Source: Paraburkholderia flagellata (GTDB taxonomy: Bacteria; Pseudomonadota; Gammaproteobacteria; Burkholderiales; Burkholderiaceae). Taken from it: 64,000 bases of DNA. The stretch is taken from contig NZ_JAJEJT010000004.1 in the NCBI RefSeq assembly GCF_021390645.1, forward strand, positions 806,001 to 870,000, in the 5' to 3' direction. The position numbers and the translations under genes were made by a program. Under the pieces are notes generated by a model. It was not told where the DNA came from. It did no database searches and saw only the letters and a program-made list of their open reading frames with translations. Of this stretch, positions 1 to 9,446 are shown piece by piece (the stretch's first letter is position 1; every line of letters starts with the position of its first letter).

Positions 1-67
1 GGCTGCCGGCGAAGAAATAGAACGCGTGAAAACGGGCAGGCCAGATGGTGACGATGTCTCGCAACAT
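1..67 (-). CDS. possible 5' end of a gene running off the left edge
   Basis: On the minus strand an open frame starts at an ATG at 67 (or an in-frame GTG six bases earlier) and stays open to base 1. It reads as a hydrophobic, aromatic-rich N-terminus (MLRDIVTIWP then ARFHAFYFFAG). No clear ribosome binding site precedes it, and only about 22 residues are visible, so the family cannot be named. The same bases form a perfect 10-bp hairpin, so the frame may be fortuitous. Confidence 0.25.
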   Translation of the reverse strand, partial: MLRDIVTIWPARFHAFYFFAGS

Positions 68-73
68 CGTCAC
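48..73. repeat. 10-bp perfect inverted repeat (hairpin)
   Basis: GTGACGATGT at 48-57 and ACATCGTCAC at 64-73 are exact reverse complements separated by a 6-base loop. It lies about 30 bp beyond the stop codon of the MFS transporter on the minus strand, where a terminator would be expected. No T-run follows on either strand, so it is at best an atypical terminator or RNA-stabilising stem. Confidence 0.45.
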
Positions 74-101
74 GAAATAGCGCAAGCAGGCTTCACAAAC
101 A

Positions 102-1448
102 TCAGTGGTTGGACGAGAGGGCGACCTCAGCCCTAACCGGATCGAGGCGCAGGCTGAACACGGCAAGCGCAGCACCCGCAAGCGGCACGGCCAGCGCGAG
201 GAAGAAACCCGCAGGGCCGCCCCACGACAGAAATGTGCCACCGATGGCCGATCCGGCAATCGCACCGGCACGGCCCATGCCAATGGCCCAGCCCGTGGCC
301 GTGGCACGCAGGGCCGTCGGGTACGCACCCACGACCAGGTAGTTCAAGGCGATCTGCTGCCCGCCAATGCCGAAACCCGCCGCACCTACGAGAGCGAAGA
401 CGAGCGCCCAATGGGTGCCGGCATAGCCCAACCCGCACGCAATGGCGATACCGAACGCGAACATCGAGCCCAGCAGATTGCGCGTGTTCACGCGCGGCAG
501 CGCAAACGAAAGCGGAATGGCGCAAACGATGAACACGGCGTTAACGATCACGGTGCCGAGCGGCGCCTGCGCCGCAGGCAGCCCCGCGGATTTGAGGACC
601 GTAGGCAACCAGGAGAGGAGCATGAACCACGCAACCCAGTTGAGAAGATAAACGGCCCAGATTGCAAGCGTTTTCGCAGCGTAGCCATCCCTGAACAGCG
701 CGCCGACGCTCGCCTTTGCCACCGCCTCTTCGGGCACGGTGAAGCGGACGTCTGGCGGCAGCGGCTGAGTCACGATTTTCGCGAGCGTGTTGTGCACGTA
801 GCGCTGCCCGCGGGCGCCGCCTCGCGAGGCCTGATAGTAAAGCGACTCGGGCAGCAAAAGCGCGGCGAGAACGAGCACGGCAAGCGGCACGCCGCCGCCC
901 ACGACAAAAATGCCCTGCCAGCCAATTACAGGCAGCATGCGTGCCGCAAGCAGGCCGCCGAGCATCGCGCCAGCGGGCAAACCAAGCAGCACGCCGGTCA
1001 TGATGGCGCCGCGCTGCCGTGCGGGACCATATTCGGCGGCAAGCGCGAGCAACACGGGCGTGCAACCGCCCATACCCAACCCGGCGATGAAGCGAAGCAC
1101 CAGAATGAGTTGGGGCGTCGTCGCCCAGGAGGTCGCCAGCGTCGCGCAGCCAAAGAGCGCGAGGCCGATCATGATCGCGGGCCGGCGGCCTATCCGGTCG
1201 CCGACCAGACCGAGCGTCATCGCGCCCAGCGTCATGCCGATGATCCCGGCGGTCAGAATGGGCGCGAGCGCGTTGGCGGGCAGCTTGAACGCAGCAAGAA
1301 TGGCGGGCCCGGTGAAGGCGATGGCCTGCGTATCGAAGCCATCGAGCAGCGCAATCAGCACGCAGAGTGCAAGTACGCGCCACTGGAACGCGCCGAGCCG
1401 TTCTCTGTCGATGAGCGCCGGAATGGAACGCGAGGAAGCGAGAGTCAT
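102..1448 (-). CDS. MFS transporter, aromatic acid:H+ symporter (AAHS) family
   Basis: Twelve-helix inner-membrane secondary transporter of 448 aa, predicted to import an aromatic or related carboxylic acid with protons. Helix 1 carries the AAHS signature DGFDTQAIAF, and the loop between helices 2 and 3 has the MFS motif GDRIGRRPA. The ATG at 1448 is chosen because GGAG sits about 8 bases upstream and because homologues start just before helix 1; the frame is open further upstream to 1541 but that extension is not transporter-like. The next gene upstream on the same strand is a haloalkane dehalogenase-like hydrolase, which suggests catabolic context, but the actual substrate cannot be read from sequence. 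Confidence 0.9.
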   Translation of the reverse strand: MTLASSRSIPALIDRERLGAFQWRVLALCVLIALLDGFDTQAIAFTGPAILAAFKLPANALAPILTAGIIGMTLGAMTLGLVGDRIGRRPAIMIGLALFGCATLATSWATTPQLILVLRFIAGLGMGGCTPVLLALAAEYGPARQRGAIMTGVLLGLPAGAMLGGLLAARMLPVIGWQGIFVVGGGVPLAVLVLAALLLPESLYYQASRGGARGQRYVHNTLAKIVTQPLPPDVRFTVPEEAVAKASVGALFRDGYAAKTLAIWAVYLLNWVAWFMLLSWLPTVLKSAGLPAAQAPLGTVIVNAVFIVCAIPLSFALPRVNTRNLLGSMFAFGIAIACGLGYAGTHWALVFALVGAAGFGIGGQQIALNYLVVGAYPTALRATATGWAIGMGRAGAIAGSAIGGTFLSWGGPAGFFLALAVPLAGAALAVFSLRLDPVRAEVALSSNH

Positions 1449-1680
1449 GACGAAAGTCTCCAGACTGCACGCATCGGGTGAATGCGTGGCGTTTGTTGTT
1501 TTGACATCGATCGAAGCTCGGCCAAGCATAGAGGCCGTCAAGGGGCGCTGTCCAACACCGAATAGGTATCAATTCCATACTTTGAAGGCATAGTTGTCGA
1601 GACGCCATGGGTCGCAGCGTAAAATTCATGCATAACAGCCTGGCTGGCGATTTCGTCTGAAGTCCTAATCTAATGACGCT

Positions 1681-2592
1681 TCAGGGAACACGCCCTGCCA
1701 CCAACCCGTCCAGGAATTCGCGAACGGCGGCGCCGATCTCGCGCGGCGAATCCTCCTGAATGTAATGGATACCCGCCACTGCCACTTCGCGCTGGTTGGG
1801 CCAGCTACGGCAAGCGTCCAGCGCGCGGCCCGTGAGCAGCGCGCCAGGCTCGGCGCGGATCAGCAGCTTCGGGATATCGCTTGCCGCGAGCCACGCTCCG
1901 TATGCTTGAACCGCTCGCGTCACATCGGCAGGCTCACCTTCTATCGGCAGTTCGCGCGCCCACACAAGCGTCGTTCTGCGCGATTCGCGCGTGGCGAACG
2001 GCCTGCGCCACGCCTCCATTTCTTCTGGCGTCAGCGCGCGCAGCACGCTATGCGGCAACACCGTTTCGACGAAAAAATTCTCGTCGAGCACGAGACGCTC
2101 GCCTGCCTCGCCGCGCATCGCGCGAAAAAATGGTTCGCGTTCGGGCGGGAAATCACGCCACAGGCGCGGTTGCACGATCGCCTCCATATAGGCGATCGCA
2201 TTCACGCGGTGCGGGTGGCGGCGTGCCCAATCGAAGCCCAGCGCCGAGCCCCAGTCGTGCAGCACGAGCGTCACGCGCCCGTGCGGCAGCACGGCATCGA
2301 ACCACGCTTCGAGATACCGCGCGTGATCGGCAAAGCGGCATGCGCCATCGGGCGCGGCAGGAGAATCGCCCATGCCGGCGAGGTCTGGCGCCAGACAACG
2401 GTAAGCGTCACTCAGATGCGGAATCACGTTGCGCCATAGACGCGAAGAAGTGGGATTGCCGTGCAGCAGGACAACGGGGTCGCCCACGCCCGTATCGACG
2501 TAGACGATCGCGCCGCCCGGAATGGCCGCACGCTCGCGCGGGTGCGGATCGCTAGCGCTGATTGCGGCGGCTGGAGTGGTGACGGTACTCAT
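1681..2592 (-). CDS. haloalkane dehalogenase-like alpha/beta hydrolase (HLD-II type)
   Basis: Alpha/beta hydrolase of 303 aa predicted to cleave carbon-halogen bonds hydrolytically in the cytoplasm. The complete haloalkane dehalogenase set is visible in the HLD-II (DhaA/LinB) arrangement. The nucleophile is D113 in HDWGS with halide-binding W114 beside it. The second halide ligand is N46 in HGNPTS, the acid is E137 in YMEAI, and the histidine is H276 in GIHYIQED. About 15 extra residues precede the first strand. The start ATG at 2592 has a purine-rich upstream region. It is divergent from the MocR-type regulator at 2676 across 83 bp, so that regulator may control it. Family members include enzymes of unknown natural substrate, so halide release is predicted, not shown. 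Confidence 0.85.
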   Translation of the reverse strand: MSTVTTPAAAISASDPHPRERAAIPGGAIVYVDTGVGDPVVLLHGNPTSSRLWRNVIPHLSDAYRCLAPDLAGMGDSPAAPDGACRFADHARYLEAWFDAVLPHGRVTLVLHDWGSALGFDWARRHPHRVNAIAYMEAIVQPRLWRDFPPEREPFFRAMRGEAGERLVLDENFFVETVLPHSVLRALTPEEMEAWRRPFATRESRRTTLVWARELPIEGEPADVTRAVQAYGAWLAASDIPKLLIRAEPGALLTGRALDACRSWPNQREVAVAGIHYIQEDSPREIGAAVREFLDGLVAGRVP

Positions 2593-2675
2593 GGCTCGGC
2601 TCCTGTGCGGTGAGAGGATGAGCCGATGCTAGAATCGAAACCGGCCCAGGAACAGGACCAGATTCGGCAAAGATC

Positions 2676-4142
2676 ATGGAACCAGTCTTGCAGATCGAAA
2701 TCGCTCTGCCCGAGCACGGATCGCGCGAAATCCTGCATGCGCTGCACCGCCAGTTGCGCGGGGCCATTGTCGAAGGCCGGCTCGCGGCCGGGCTGCGTTT
2801 GCCGTCGAGCCGCTCGCTCGCGCGCAGTTGTGGCATCGCGCGCAATACGGTGCTTGCGGCCTACGATCTGCTCCTCGCAGAGGGCTACATCGTCACGCGT
2901 CCGGGCGCGGGGACTTTCGTGGGCGAAGTCGCAGCGCGCGGCGGCCCGTTGCCGTCCAGTCCAGCCAGCGCGTCCAGAATCTCCGCAGAAGGCGACCCGC
3001 GCCTGAACTCGCGTTGGCGTGTGCCACCGGCACTCGTGCGACTCGATCCCAGCGCGAACTACGACTACGACTTCATCCTCGGCTTGCCCGACAAGCGCAC
3101 GGTTGCCTTCGATGTCTGGCGGCGTCTTTCGGCACGCGCGCTACGCGGGCTTTCCAGGGCGCCTGCCGTGTATGCCGAACCGGAAGGCCGCTCCGCGTTG
3201 CGCGAGGCCATTGCACACCACGCTTCCTATGCGCGCGCCGTTGCCTGCGAAGCTGGCGACGTCGTCGTCACGGCCGGCGCGCAGCAGGCGTTCGATCTGC
3301 TCGCGCGCGTCCTCGTCACGCCGGGCAAGACCGTGGTTGCACTGGAGGACCCCGGCTACCCGCCGCTGCGCCGCGCGTTCGCGCTGGCGGGGGCGTGTAT
3401 CGCGGGCGTGAGCGTCGACGCCGAGGGAATCGTCGTGGACGCCCTCCCGCCCGATGCGCGCGTGATCTGTGTCACGCCTTCGCATCAGTTTCCGTTAGGT
3501 GTCCCGATGTCGGCGGCCAGGCGGCGCGCGCTGCTCGCGTTCGCGCAGCGGCACGGCGCGGTCGTGATCGAGGACGACTACGATGGCGAATTCCGTCACG
3601 ACGACCGCCCGCTCGACGCGCTGCAAACGCTCGATCGCCACGCGAGCGTTTGCTATGTCGGCACGTTTTCCAAATGCCTCTTTCCGGGCTTGCGCATGGG
3701 CTATGTCGTCGCGCCCGCCTGGGTGCGCGATGCGTTGGTCGCCGCGCGCCAGTGTGCGGACTGGCACGGCAATCTGCTGGCGCAGGACACGCTCGCGGCA
3801 TTCATGCGAGAGGGGCATCTGGTGCGGCATATCCGCAAGATGCGCACGCAGTACCGCGCGCGCCGTGACGCGCTGCTCGAGGCGCTCGCACGCCATTGCG
3901 GCACGCTCATGCTGCCTGTCGCGCCCGCGGCGGGGCTTCATCTCGCCGCCGGGCTCGATGCGGGCGTGCGTGCCGATGCGCTGGTCAGCGCCGCCGCGCG
4001 AGCGGGAATCCGCGTGCAGGCGCTGGCCGGTTTCGCAATTGAGCCTCGAACGGCGCTCGAGGGACTCGCGTTTGGCTTCGGCATGATCGAGGCGCAGCGT
4101 ATTGACGCGGCGATTGCGCGGCTTGCCGCTTGCGTGCGCTAA
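2676..4142 (+). CDS. MocR/PdxR-type PLP-dependent transcriptional regulator
   Basis: A 488-aa fusion of an N-terminal GntR-type winged helix (about residues 15-85, with SRSLARSCGIARNTV as the helix-turn-helix) and a fold-type I aminotransferase domain (about 115-485). The PLP-binding lysine is in FSKCLFPGLRMGY and the cofactor-contacting aspartates are in EDDYDGEFR. Members bind PLP as an effector and usually regulate a divergently transcribed neighbour. Here the neighbour is the haloalkane dehalogenase-like gene, which is unusual for a family best known for vitamin B6, GABA and taurine genes. Its 3' end faces hipA with a 28-bp gap. Confidence 0.9.
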   Translation: MEPVLQIEIALPEHGSREILHALHRQLRGAIVEGRLAAGLRLPSSRSLARSCGIARNTVLAAYDLLLAEGYIVTRPGAGTFVGEVAARGGPLPSSPASASRISAEGDPRLNSRWRVPPALVRLDPSANYDYDFILGLPDKRTVAFDVWRRLSARALRGLSRAPAVYAEPEGRSALREAIAHHASYARAVACEAGDVVVTAGAQQAFDLLARVLVTPGKTVVALEDPGYPPLRRAFALAGACIAGVSVDAEGIVVDALPPDARVICVTPSHQFPLGVPMSAARRRALLAFAQRHGAVVIEDDYDGEFRHDDRPLDALQTLDRHASVCYVGTFSKCLFPGLRMGYVVAPAWVRDALVAARQCADWHGNLLAQDTLAAFMREGHLVRHIRKMRTQYRARRDALLEALARHCGTLMLPVAPAAGLHLAAGLDAGVRADALVSAAARAGIRVQALAGFAIEPRTALEGLAFGFGMIEAQRIDAAIARLAACVR

Positions 4143-4170
4143 GGCGCAATCTGCACGAACTGCGCCGCTA

Positions 4171-5499
4171 TCACGTAGCGAGCCGCTCCGCGGAAAAACG
4201 CAAGCCGTCGAAGAGACGCGCGGCCACCCGCTCGGGAAAGCCTTCGGGCAGCGCGGCCGCGACTTCTTCTATCGCACCGGGTGTACGCGAGAGCACGCGC
4301 TCGATCAACGGCCCCGCGTCCGGCCCGTAGTGGCACAGTCGCGCGGTAGCGTCGAAATGCGTTCGCTTCACGTCGCGCATGCGATAGTGGCGGGCCTTGC
4401 CCCACACGGCCATGGCGAGCGACGCCTTGTGCCACGACCATTGATTGCCGCCGTCGCCTTCCACGGGCCAGATCGACATCACGTCATAGAGCGGCGCGAG
4501 CTGAAAGCGCCCCGCGGGCAACAGGCGGATGCTGAAATTCTTCGCATGGCCGTCCGGCGCCGCGAGCATCCAGAAGACGATTTGCGCAGCGAGAAACGTT
4601 TCGATGTCCTCACGGGCCTGCTGCGACTGGCGCAGAAGACCCGCAATCTCGCGCACGCCGGGACCGCCATGCGCTTCGTACTTGCGATGCGGCGGCACGC
4701 CGAGCGCCTGGCAGAAGTCCTCCTGCGGCAGGCGCAGCAGGCCGCCCGTGCGCGAACGCGTACGATCGAAGCGCTCGACGCAGAGCACCTTCTGCGTGCC
4801 GAATCTGATGATCTGCGCCTGCGAAGCGGGCAATCCGTAGGCCCTCAGCAGTGCCAGGCAAAGCCATTCGTTTTCGACCGAGGTATTGAAGTCCACCTTG
4901 CGATGGCCGATCAGCCCCAGCGGCAGCTTGAAAATGTGAGTGGTGGGCGTGGCGCCGCGCGGCAGCAGCCACTTGCCGCGGTGGCGCAAGAGCGCGGTCT
5001 TCTCCTGCGCGCCCGCCAGCGAAATGCGCAAATCGTCGGCCTCTACCGCGCCGCCGGGCAGCGCGCCGGCCGTTTCGAGCAGCAGGCGCTCGATGACGGC
5101 GTCGCTCAACGCCGTGCCTTCGATACGATCGACGGGGCCCGGCGTTTCATCCTCACCTAGCAGTTGCACCGCGCCCACGCAATCGCGCCCGATGGCCTTG
5201 AGCAGGTCGAAGGGGTCGAGCGTATCCGTGCGAAAACGCGCAGCGATGCGGCGGCGGATGGGCTCGCTGTCGGGCAGGAGATTGTCGAAATAGTGCTGCA
5301 CGCGTTCGCCGCGCAACGGCACATCGCCAATACCGAACGGCAGCGAGAGCGAAAGCGGCCGGCCCAGGGCCGAGCGTTTCCAGGCGTCGTCATAACGCAG
5401 TTCGGAGTCGCCGGAGGGCGTCATGAGCCACGTGCCCACACGCTCGCCGTTGGCCCAGATCGATAGCGCACGCGAATGCGATTTGCGGCCCATGGTCAC
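4171..5499 (-). CDS. hipA: HipA-type serine/threonine kinase toxin
   Basis: Toxin of a HipBA-type toxin-antitoxin pair. E. coli HipA phosphorylates glutamyl-tRNA synthetase and drives persistence; whether this protein has the same target is not known. It has the N-terminal HipA_N region (about 10-110) and the kinase core with the regulatory serine segment SLAGAQEKTALLR, the catalytic DGHAKNFS and the metal-binding YDV. All key residues look intact. Length about 442 aa is typical. I chose the GTG at 5499 because it overlaps the hipB stop by four bases (GTGA); a GTG at 5502 and an ATG at 5493 are alternatives. It is cotranscribed after hipB and likely autoregulated by HipB-HipA. Confidence 0.9.
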   Translation of the reverse strand: MTMGRKSHSRALSIWANGERVGTWLMTPSGDSELRYDDAWKRSALGRPLSLSLPFGIGDVPLRGERVQHYFDNLLPDSEPIRRRIAARFRTDTLDPFDLLKAIGRDCVGAVQLLGEDETPGPVDRIEGTALSDAVIERLLLETAGALPGGAVEADDLRISLAGAQEKTALLRHRGKWLLPRGATPTTHIFKLPLGLIGHRKVDFNTSVENEWLCLALLRAYGLPASQAQIIRFGTQKVLCVERFDRTRSRTGGLLRLPQEDFCQALGVPPHRKYEAHGGPGVREIAGLLRQSQQAREDIETFLAAQIVFWMLAAPDGHAKNFSIRLLPAGRFQLAPLYDVMSIWPVEGDGGNQWSWHKASLAMAVWGKARHYRMRDVKRTHFDATARLCHYGPDAGPLIERVLSRTPGAIEEVAAALPEGFPERVAARLFDGLRFSAERLAT

Positions 5500-5741
5500 C
5501 ACTCCGGCGTGCCGGCCGCCGCTTCGCGCGACTGCACGCAGAGCTCCAGCCCGTAGAGCGCGAAAAGCGCGAGCATCTGCTCGAGCGAGAGGCTGGCGGC
5601 ACCCGTGGTTTCGAGCGCGGAAAGGCGCGGCTGGCCGATGCCGAGATTCGCCGCGGCCTGCGCCTGGGTCATGCCGCGCGCCTTGCGGGCCGACTGCAAA
5701 ATCTCGCCGAGCCCGCCTGGCGTCTGGACGATGATCTTCAT
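5496..5741 (-). CDS. hipB: HipB-type antitoxin, HTH XRE family
   Basis: Small 81-aa Cro/C1-type helix-turn-helix protein; the HTH covers about residues 12-65 (MTQAQAAANLGIGQPRLSAL). In this family it binds the operon promoter as a dimer and neutralises HipA. The ATG at 5741 has a good Shine-Dalgarno (AGGAAT, 5-8 bases upstream). It is first in a two-gene operon and its stop overlaps the hipA start. AT-rich repeats just upstream (5796-5841) are candidate operator sequence. Confidence 0.88.
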   Translation of the reverse strand: MKIIVQTPGGLGEILQSARKARGMTQAQAAANLGIGQPRLSALETTGAASLSLEQMLALFALYGLELCVQSREAAAGTPEW

Positions 5742-5795
5742 GGCATATTCCTGTGGGGCATAAATCAATTATATGCCTGTGGGAAATATTCCGCC

Positions 5796-5841
5796 AATAT
5801 CACTCACACAAATAAATCACGAATATCACTTACACGAATAA
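5796..5841. repeat. two direct repeats upstream of hipB (candidate operator)
   Basis: AATATCACTCACACAAATAA at 5796-5815 recurs at 5822-5841 with two changes (C to T, A to G). The period is 26 bp, about two and a half helical turns. The pair lies 55-100 bp upstream of the hipB start in an AT-rich stretch inside GC-rich DNA. A second repeated word, CCTGTGGG, occurs at about 5749 and 5776. This is the right place for HipB autoregulation, although the E. coli TATCC-N8-GGATA operator is not seen. Confidence 0.5.
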
Positions 5842-5868
5842 TCGCACGCCAAGCCTCCTGCATCCGGC

Positions 5869-7035
5869 TCAGCCGCCGCGCACGGCGGCGCTCACGCGCG
5901 CGTGCTCCTGCGCCTGCTCACGCGCGCGCACGTCGAACGCGCCGCCGGTCAAGGCCTGATCGCGCAACGTCACCGGTTTCTTGCCCGGCAGCAGCGGGAA
6001 CACCAGCTCGGCGAAGCGGATCGCCTCCTCGAGGTGCGGATAGCCGGAGAGCACGAAGCTGTCCGCGCCGGCATCCACGTATTCCTTGAGGCGCGCCGCC
6101 ACGGTTTGCGGGTCGCCCACCAGCGCCGTACCCGCGCCGCCGCGCACGAGGCCCACGCCGGCCCACAGATTCGGGCTGATTTCGAGCTTGTCGCGGCTGC
6201 CGCCGTGCAGTTCGGCCATGCGGCGCTGGCCCACCGAATCCATGCGCGCGTAGTTTTCCTGGGCGCGGCGGATATCGTCGTCGTCGAGCTTGCTGATGAG
6301 GCGTTCAGCGGCGGCCCACGCTTCGTCGTTGGTCTCGCGCACGATCACGTGCAGGCGCACGCCCAGCCTGAGCGTGCGCCCGTGGCGCGCCGCGCGCGCA
6401 CGGATATCGGCGAACTTCTGCGCGACGGCCTCGGGCGGCTCGCCCCACGTGAGATAGGCGTCCACGTGCCTGGCCGCCAGTTCGTGCGCCGCCGGCGACG
6501 AGCCGCCGAAATACAGCGGCGGATGCGGCGTCTGGACCGGCGTGTGAAAGTTCTGCGCGCCCTCCACGCGCAAATGCTTGCCCTCGAAGTTCACCGTGTC
6601 GCCGCGCAGCAGGTCGCGCCAGATCGTGAGGAATTCGTCGGCGGCCTCGTAGCGCTCGTCGTGCCCGAGGAACACGCCGTCCGCCGCGAGTTCGGTGGCG
6701 TCGCCGCCCGGCACGACGTTGAGCAGCAAGCGGCCGTTCAACGCCTGGTCGAGCGTGGCCGCCTGGCGCGCCGAAGCGGTGGGACCGCCGAGCGACGTGC
6801 GCAACGCGACGAGCAGCTTGATGCGCTGCGTGACGGGCGCAAGGCTCGCTGCCGTCACCCACGGGTCGAGGCAACTGCTGCCGGTGGGAATGAGGAGGCC
6901 GTCGTAGCCGAGCTCTTCGGCGGTCACGGCAATCTGGCGCATATAGGCGTTGGTCGGCGCGCGGCCGAAATCGGATTTGCCGAGGTAGCGGGTGTCGCCA
7001 GAGGTCGGCAAGAACCAGAAAATATCGAGGCTCAT
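5869..7035 (-). CDS. ssuD: SsuD-like FMNH2-dependent alkanesulfonate monooxygenase (LLM family)
   Basis: A 388-aa luciferase-like monooxygenase that in E. coli releases sulfite from alkanesulfonates using FMNH2 supplied by SsuE. The N-terminus [19 protein letters not shown] is the SsuD signature, and the length is close to the usual 380. The ATG at 7035 is preceded by AGGA and is preferred over an in-frame ATG at 7089. Genes for the usual partners, the SsuABC importer and the SsuE reductase, are absent here, so it is an isolated copy that must borrow a reductase. Expression under sulfur limitation is expected from the family, not visible in sequence. Confidence 0.88.
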   Translation of the reverse strand: MSLDIFWFLPTSGDTRYLGKSDFGRAPTNAYMRQIAVTAEELGYDGLLIPTGSSCLDPWVTAASLAPVTQRIKLLVALRTSLGGPTASARQAATLDQALNGRLLLNVVPGGDATELAADGVFLGHDERYEAADEFLTIWRDLLRGDTVNFEGKHLRVEGAQNFHTPVQTPHPPLYFGGSSPAAHELAARHVDAYLTWGEPPEAVAQKFADIRARAARHGRTLRLGVRLHVIVRETNDEAWAAAERLISKLDDDDIRRAQENYARMDSVGQRRMAELHGGSRDKLEISPNLWAGVGLVRGGAGTALVGDPQTVAARLKEYVDAGADSFVLSGYPHLEEAIRFAELVFPLLPGKKPVTLRDQALTGGAFDVRAREQAQEHARVSAAVRGG

Positions 7036-7251
7036 CAGTGATCCTGCTGCGGGTAAATGAAGGCGCGGGCGATGACTTGAAGCGCGCATGCTTGCGGCGC
7101 AATCGCGTGACTATCGCCGCCCGTGCGTCGAACTCAGTCGCGCCCTCATTGAAACAGCCTGCAGCGCTTTCCCCTACCAGTTAATCTGCAATTGCATATC
7201 ATGTATTCGGCTAAACGCCTGCTTTCCACCCTTTGCGCGAGGAACCCAGTC

Positions 7252-7629
7252 ATGGACACACGGACCGTCAAGATCCCCGACCCCGATCATCCGATCACAG
7301 TCGAACCGGCGCGCACGCGCGTGGTGGTGAAAGCAGGCGGGCGCGTCGTTGCCGACACGCGCCGCGCGCTCACGCTGCGCGAGGCGAGCTATCCGGCGGT
7401 GTTTTACATTCCGCGAGAGGACGCCGACATGTCGCTGCTCTCACGCACGGAGCACACGAGCTGGTGCCCGTACAAGGGCGAGGCTTCGTACTACTCGATC
7501 ACACCAGGCGGCGCGCGAGCCGTGAATGCGATATGGACCTATGAAACGCCGCATGAAGCGGTGTCGGCAATCAAGGACCATCTTGCGTTCTACCCGGATC
7601 GCGTCGATGCGATCGAAACGTCCGATTGA
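7252..7629 (+). CDS. DUF427 domain-containing protein
   Basis: A 125-aa cytoplasmic protein made almost entirely of a DUF427 domain, a small beta-tent fold. Typical features are the VYYIPREDV-like segment (here FYIPREDAD), the conserved HTSWCPYKG and the closing AWTYETPH-like segment (here IWTYETPH). Biochemical function of the family is not established. The ATG at 7252 is used because conservation begins just after it; an upstream ATG at 7192 would add a poorly supported extension. It is transcribed alone between ssuD and the GGDEF gene. Confidence 0.85.
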   Translation: MDTRTVKIPDPDHPITVEPARTRVVVKAGGRVVADTRRALTLREASYPAVFYIPREDADMSLLSRTEHTSWCPYKGEASYYSITPGGARAVNAIWTYETPHEAVSAIKDHLAFYPDRVDAIETSD

Positions 7630-7866
7630 ACCCGGCGCGCCGCCTCTCGATGTGTCACGCGTCGAATGGCGACGTGACCTGCTCAAGTTTTTCCCCTAAT
7701 CGGCCGTTACGCATGTTGGCGTACTGGACAACGAATCGGCCGCCACCGACGCCGCAGCGACGCTGCATCTGCATCGTTGACGCCCACTCGGACCCCAAGG
7801 TGTGCCAGGATTCGGATATTCGTGCGGCGCAGCCCGCCGCGCCCCGCTCCCTTACATCCAACCGAC

Positions 7867-9369
7867 ATGCAACAAGGCACCCCGGCCACCGCGGCCAGTT
7901 TTGCCAATATGGGCGTCGATCTGCTCGACTTCTTCGACGTGACGCCCACCTCCTTGTGGCTCGAAGACTATAGCCAGCTGCGCGCGCTGTTCGACCGCTG
8001 GCGCGCGCAAGGCGTGACCAACCTGCGCCGTTTCCTCGAAGACGATCCGCGCCGCGTGGCCGAATGCTCGGCCTGCATCCGCGTGCTCAAGGTCAACCGC
8101 CACACGCTCGATCTTTACGGTGCGCGCGACTATGAAGAACTCGCCGCACATCTCGCGCAGGTGCTGCGCGACGACATGTTTCAGGCGCACGTGGGCGAAC
8201 TCGAGCAGATGTGGGACGGCCATAGCACGTTCGAGAGCAAGAGCGTGAACTACACGCTGCGCGGCCGGCGCATGGACATCTTGTTACGTGGCGTCATCCT
8301 GCCGGGCCACGAAGCCGACTGGAGCCGCGTGCTCGTGGCCATCGAAGACGTCTCGGCGCTCGAGGAAGCGCGCCATCGCGCGGCCGCGAGCGAGCAATAC
8401 GCGCTCGGCATTTTCGAGCACGCGCCGGTTTCGCTGTGGGTCGAAAACTTCTCCGCCATTCGCGAGTTGCTCAACGAAGTCCGCGAGCAGGGCATTGTCG
8501 ACTTTCGCACCTTCACCGACGTACACCCCGAATTCGTCGAGCGCTGCATGAGCGAGATCCAGGTGCTCGACGTGAATCACTACACGCTGGGCATGTTTCG
8601 CGCGCCGGACAAAGCCACGCTGCTCGCACGCCTGCCCGAAGTGTTCCGCGACGAAATGCGCCCGCATTTCCGCGAGCAATTGCTCGATCTATGGGAAGGC
8701 CGCTTGTTCCAGCAGCGCGAAGTGGTGAACTACGCGCTCGACGGCAGCGAAGTCAACGTGCATCTGCAGTTTTCGGTGTTTCCGGGCCACGAGACGCAAT
8801 GGGATCTGGTGCTGCTCGCGCTCACCGACATCACCGCGCGCAAGAAAGCGGAGGCCTACCTCGAATTCCTCGGCAAGCACGACGTGCTCACGAAGCTCAA
8901 GAACCGCTCTTTCTATGTGGACGAACTCAATCGTCTGCATCGCAAGGGGCCATTCCCGGTGAGCGCGATTGTCGTCGATATGGACAACCTGAAGACGGTG
9001 AACGACCAGCTTGGCCACGCGGCCGGGGACGCGTTGCTGCGCCGGGCGGGCGAAGTGCTCGCGAAAGCGATCCAGAAACCGTATCAGGCCGCGCGCATCG
9101 GCGGCGACGAATTTGCAGTGCTGATGCCCGGCGCCGGCGCGCGCGATGCGGAAACCGTGGTGGACAGCATCACCAAACTCGTGGAGTTGAACAACCAGTT
9201 TTACGGCGGACCGAAACTGAGCTTTTCAATGGGTTTTGCGAGCTGCGAGGAAGGCGAAAGCGTGGAAGCGATGCTGCGTGAAGCCGATTCGGCGATGTAC
9301 GAGGCCAAGCGCCGCCGCAACGAAATGAGCCGCACGTCGATGGAAACCGACGCAGCACGTGATGCCTGA
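7867..9369 (+). CDS. diguanylate cyclase with two tandem PAS-like sensor domains
   Basis: A 500-aa soluble protein predicted to make cyclic di-GMP. The C-terminal GGDEF domain (about 335-490) has an intact catalytic RIGGDEFAVL motif. The N-terminal part consists of two homologous PAS-like units (about 15-160 and 175-320) that match along their length: TSLWLEDYSQLRALFDRW versus VSLWVENFSAIRELLNEV, and VNRHTLDLYGA versus VNHYTLGMFRA. No transmembrane helix or EAL domain is present. The inhibitory RxxD site is not obvious five residues before GGDEF. The ATG at 7867 lacks a strong Shine-Dalgarno but matches where the domain begins. Confidence 0.88.
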   Translation: MQQGTPATAASFANMGVDLLDFFDVTPTSLWLEDYSQLRALFDRWRAQGVTNLRRFLEDDPRRVAECSACIRVLKVNRHTLDLYGARDYEELAAHLAQVLRDDMFQAHVGELEQMWDGHSTFESKSVNYTLRGRRMDILLRGVILPGHEADWSRVLVAIEDVSALEEARHRAAASEQYALGIFEHAPVSLWVENFSAIRELLNEVREQGIVDFRTFTDVHPEFVERCMSEIQVLDVNHYTLGMFRAPDKATLLARLPEVFRDEMRPHFREQLLDLWEGRLFQQREVVNYALDGSEVNVHLQFSVFPGHETQWDLVLLALTDITARKKAEAYLEFLGKHDVLTKLKNRSFYVDELNRLHRKGPFPVSAIVVDMDNLKTVNDQLGHAAGDALLRRAGEVLAKAIQKPYQAARIGGDEFAVLMPGAGARDAETVVDSITKLVELNNQFYGGPKLSFSMGFASCEEGESVEAMLREADSAMYEAKRRRNEMSRTSMETDAARDA

Positions 9370-9414
9370 GCTTCGGCACGCGAAACGCTTCGGACACCGT
9401 ACGAGAAACAGGGA

Positions 9415-9446
9415 AGAAAAAGCGGCCGGCAGGTAAGCATGCCGGC
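9415..9446 (-). terminator. Rho-independent terminator candidate
   Basis: A 7-bp stem, GCCGGCA at 9425-9431 with TGCCGGC at 9440-9446, is followed on the minus strand by CGCTTTTTC. It lies between the convergent GGDEF and HU genes, about 155 bp past the HU stop. The T-run is only on the minus strand, so it should end HU transcription. Confidence 0.55.

Noticed and set aside
1560..1580. GTAT-N7-ATAC inverted repeat upstream of the MFS gene
   Set aside because: Arms are in the opposite order and the spacing differs from the island operator; short enough to be chance.
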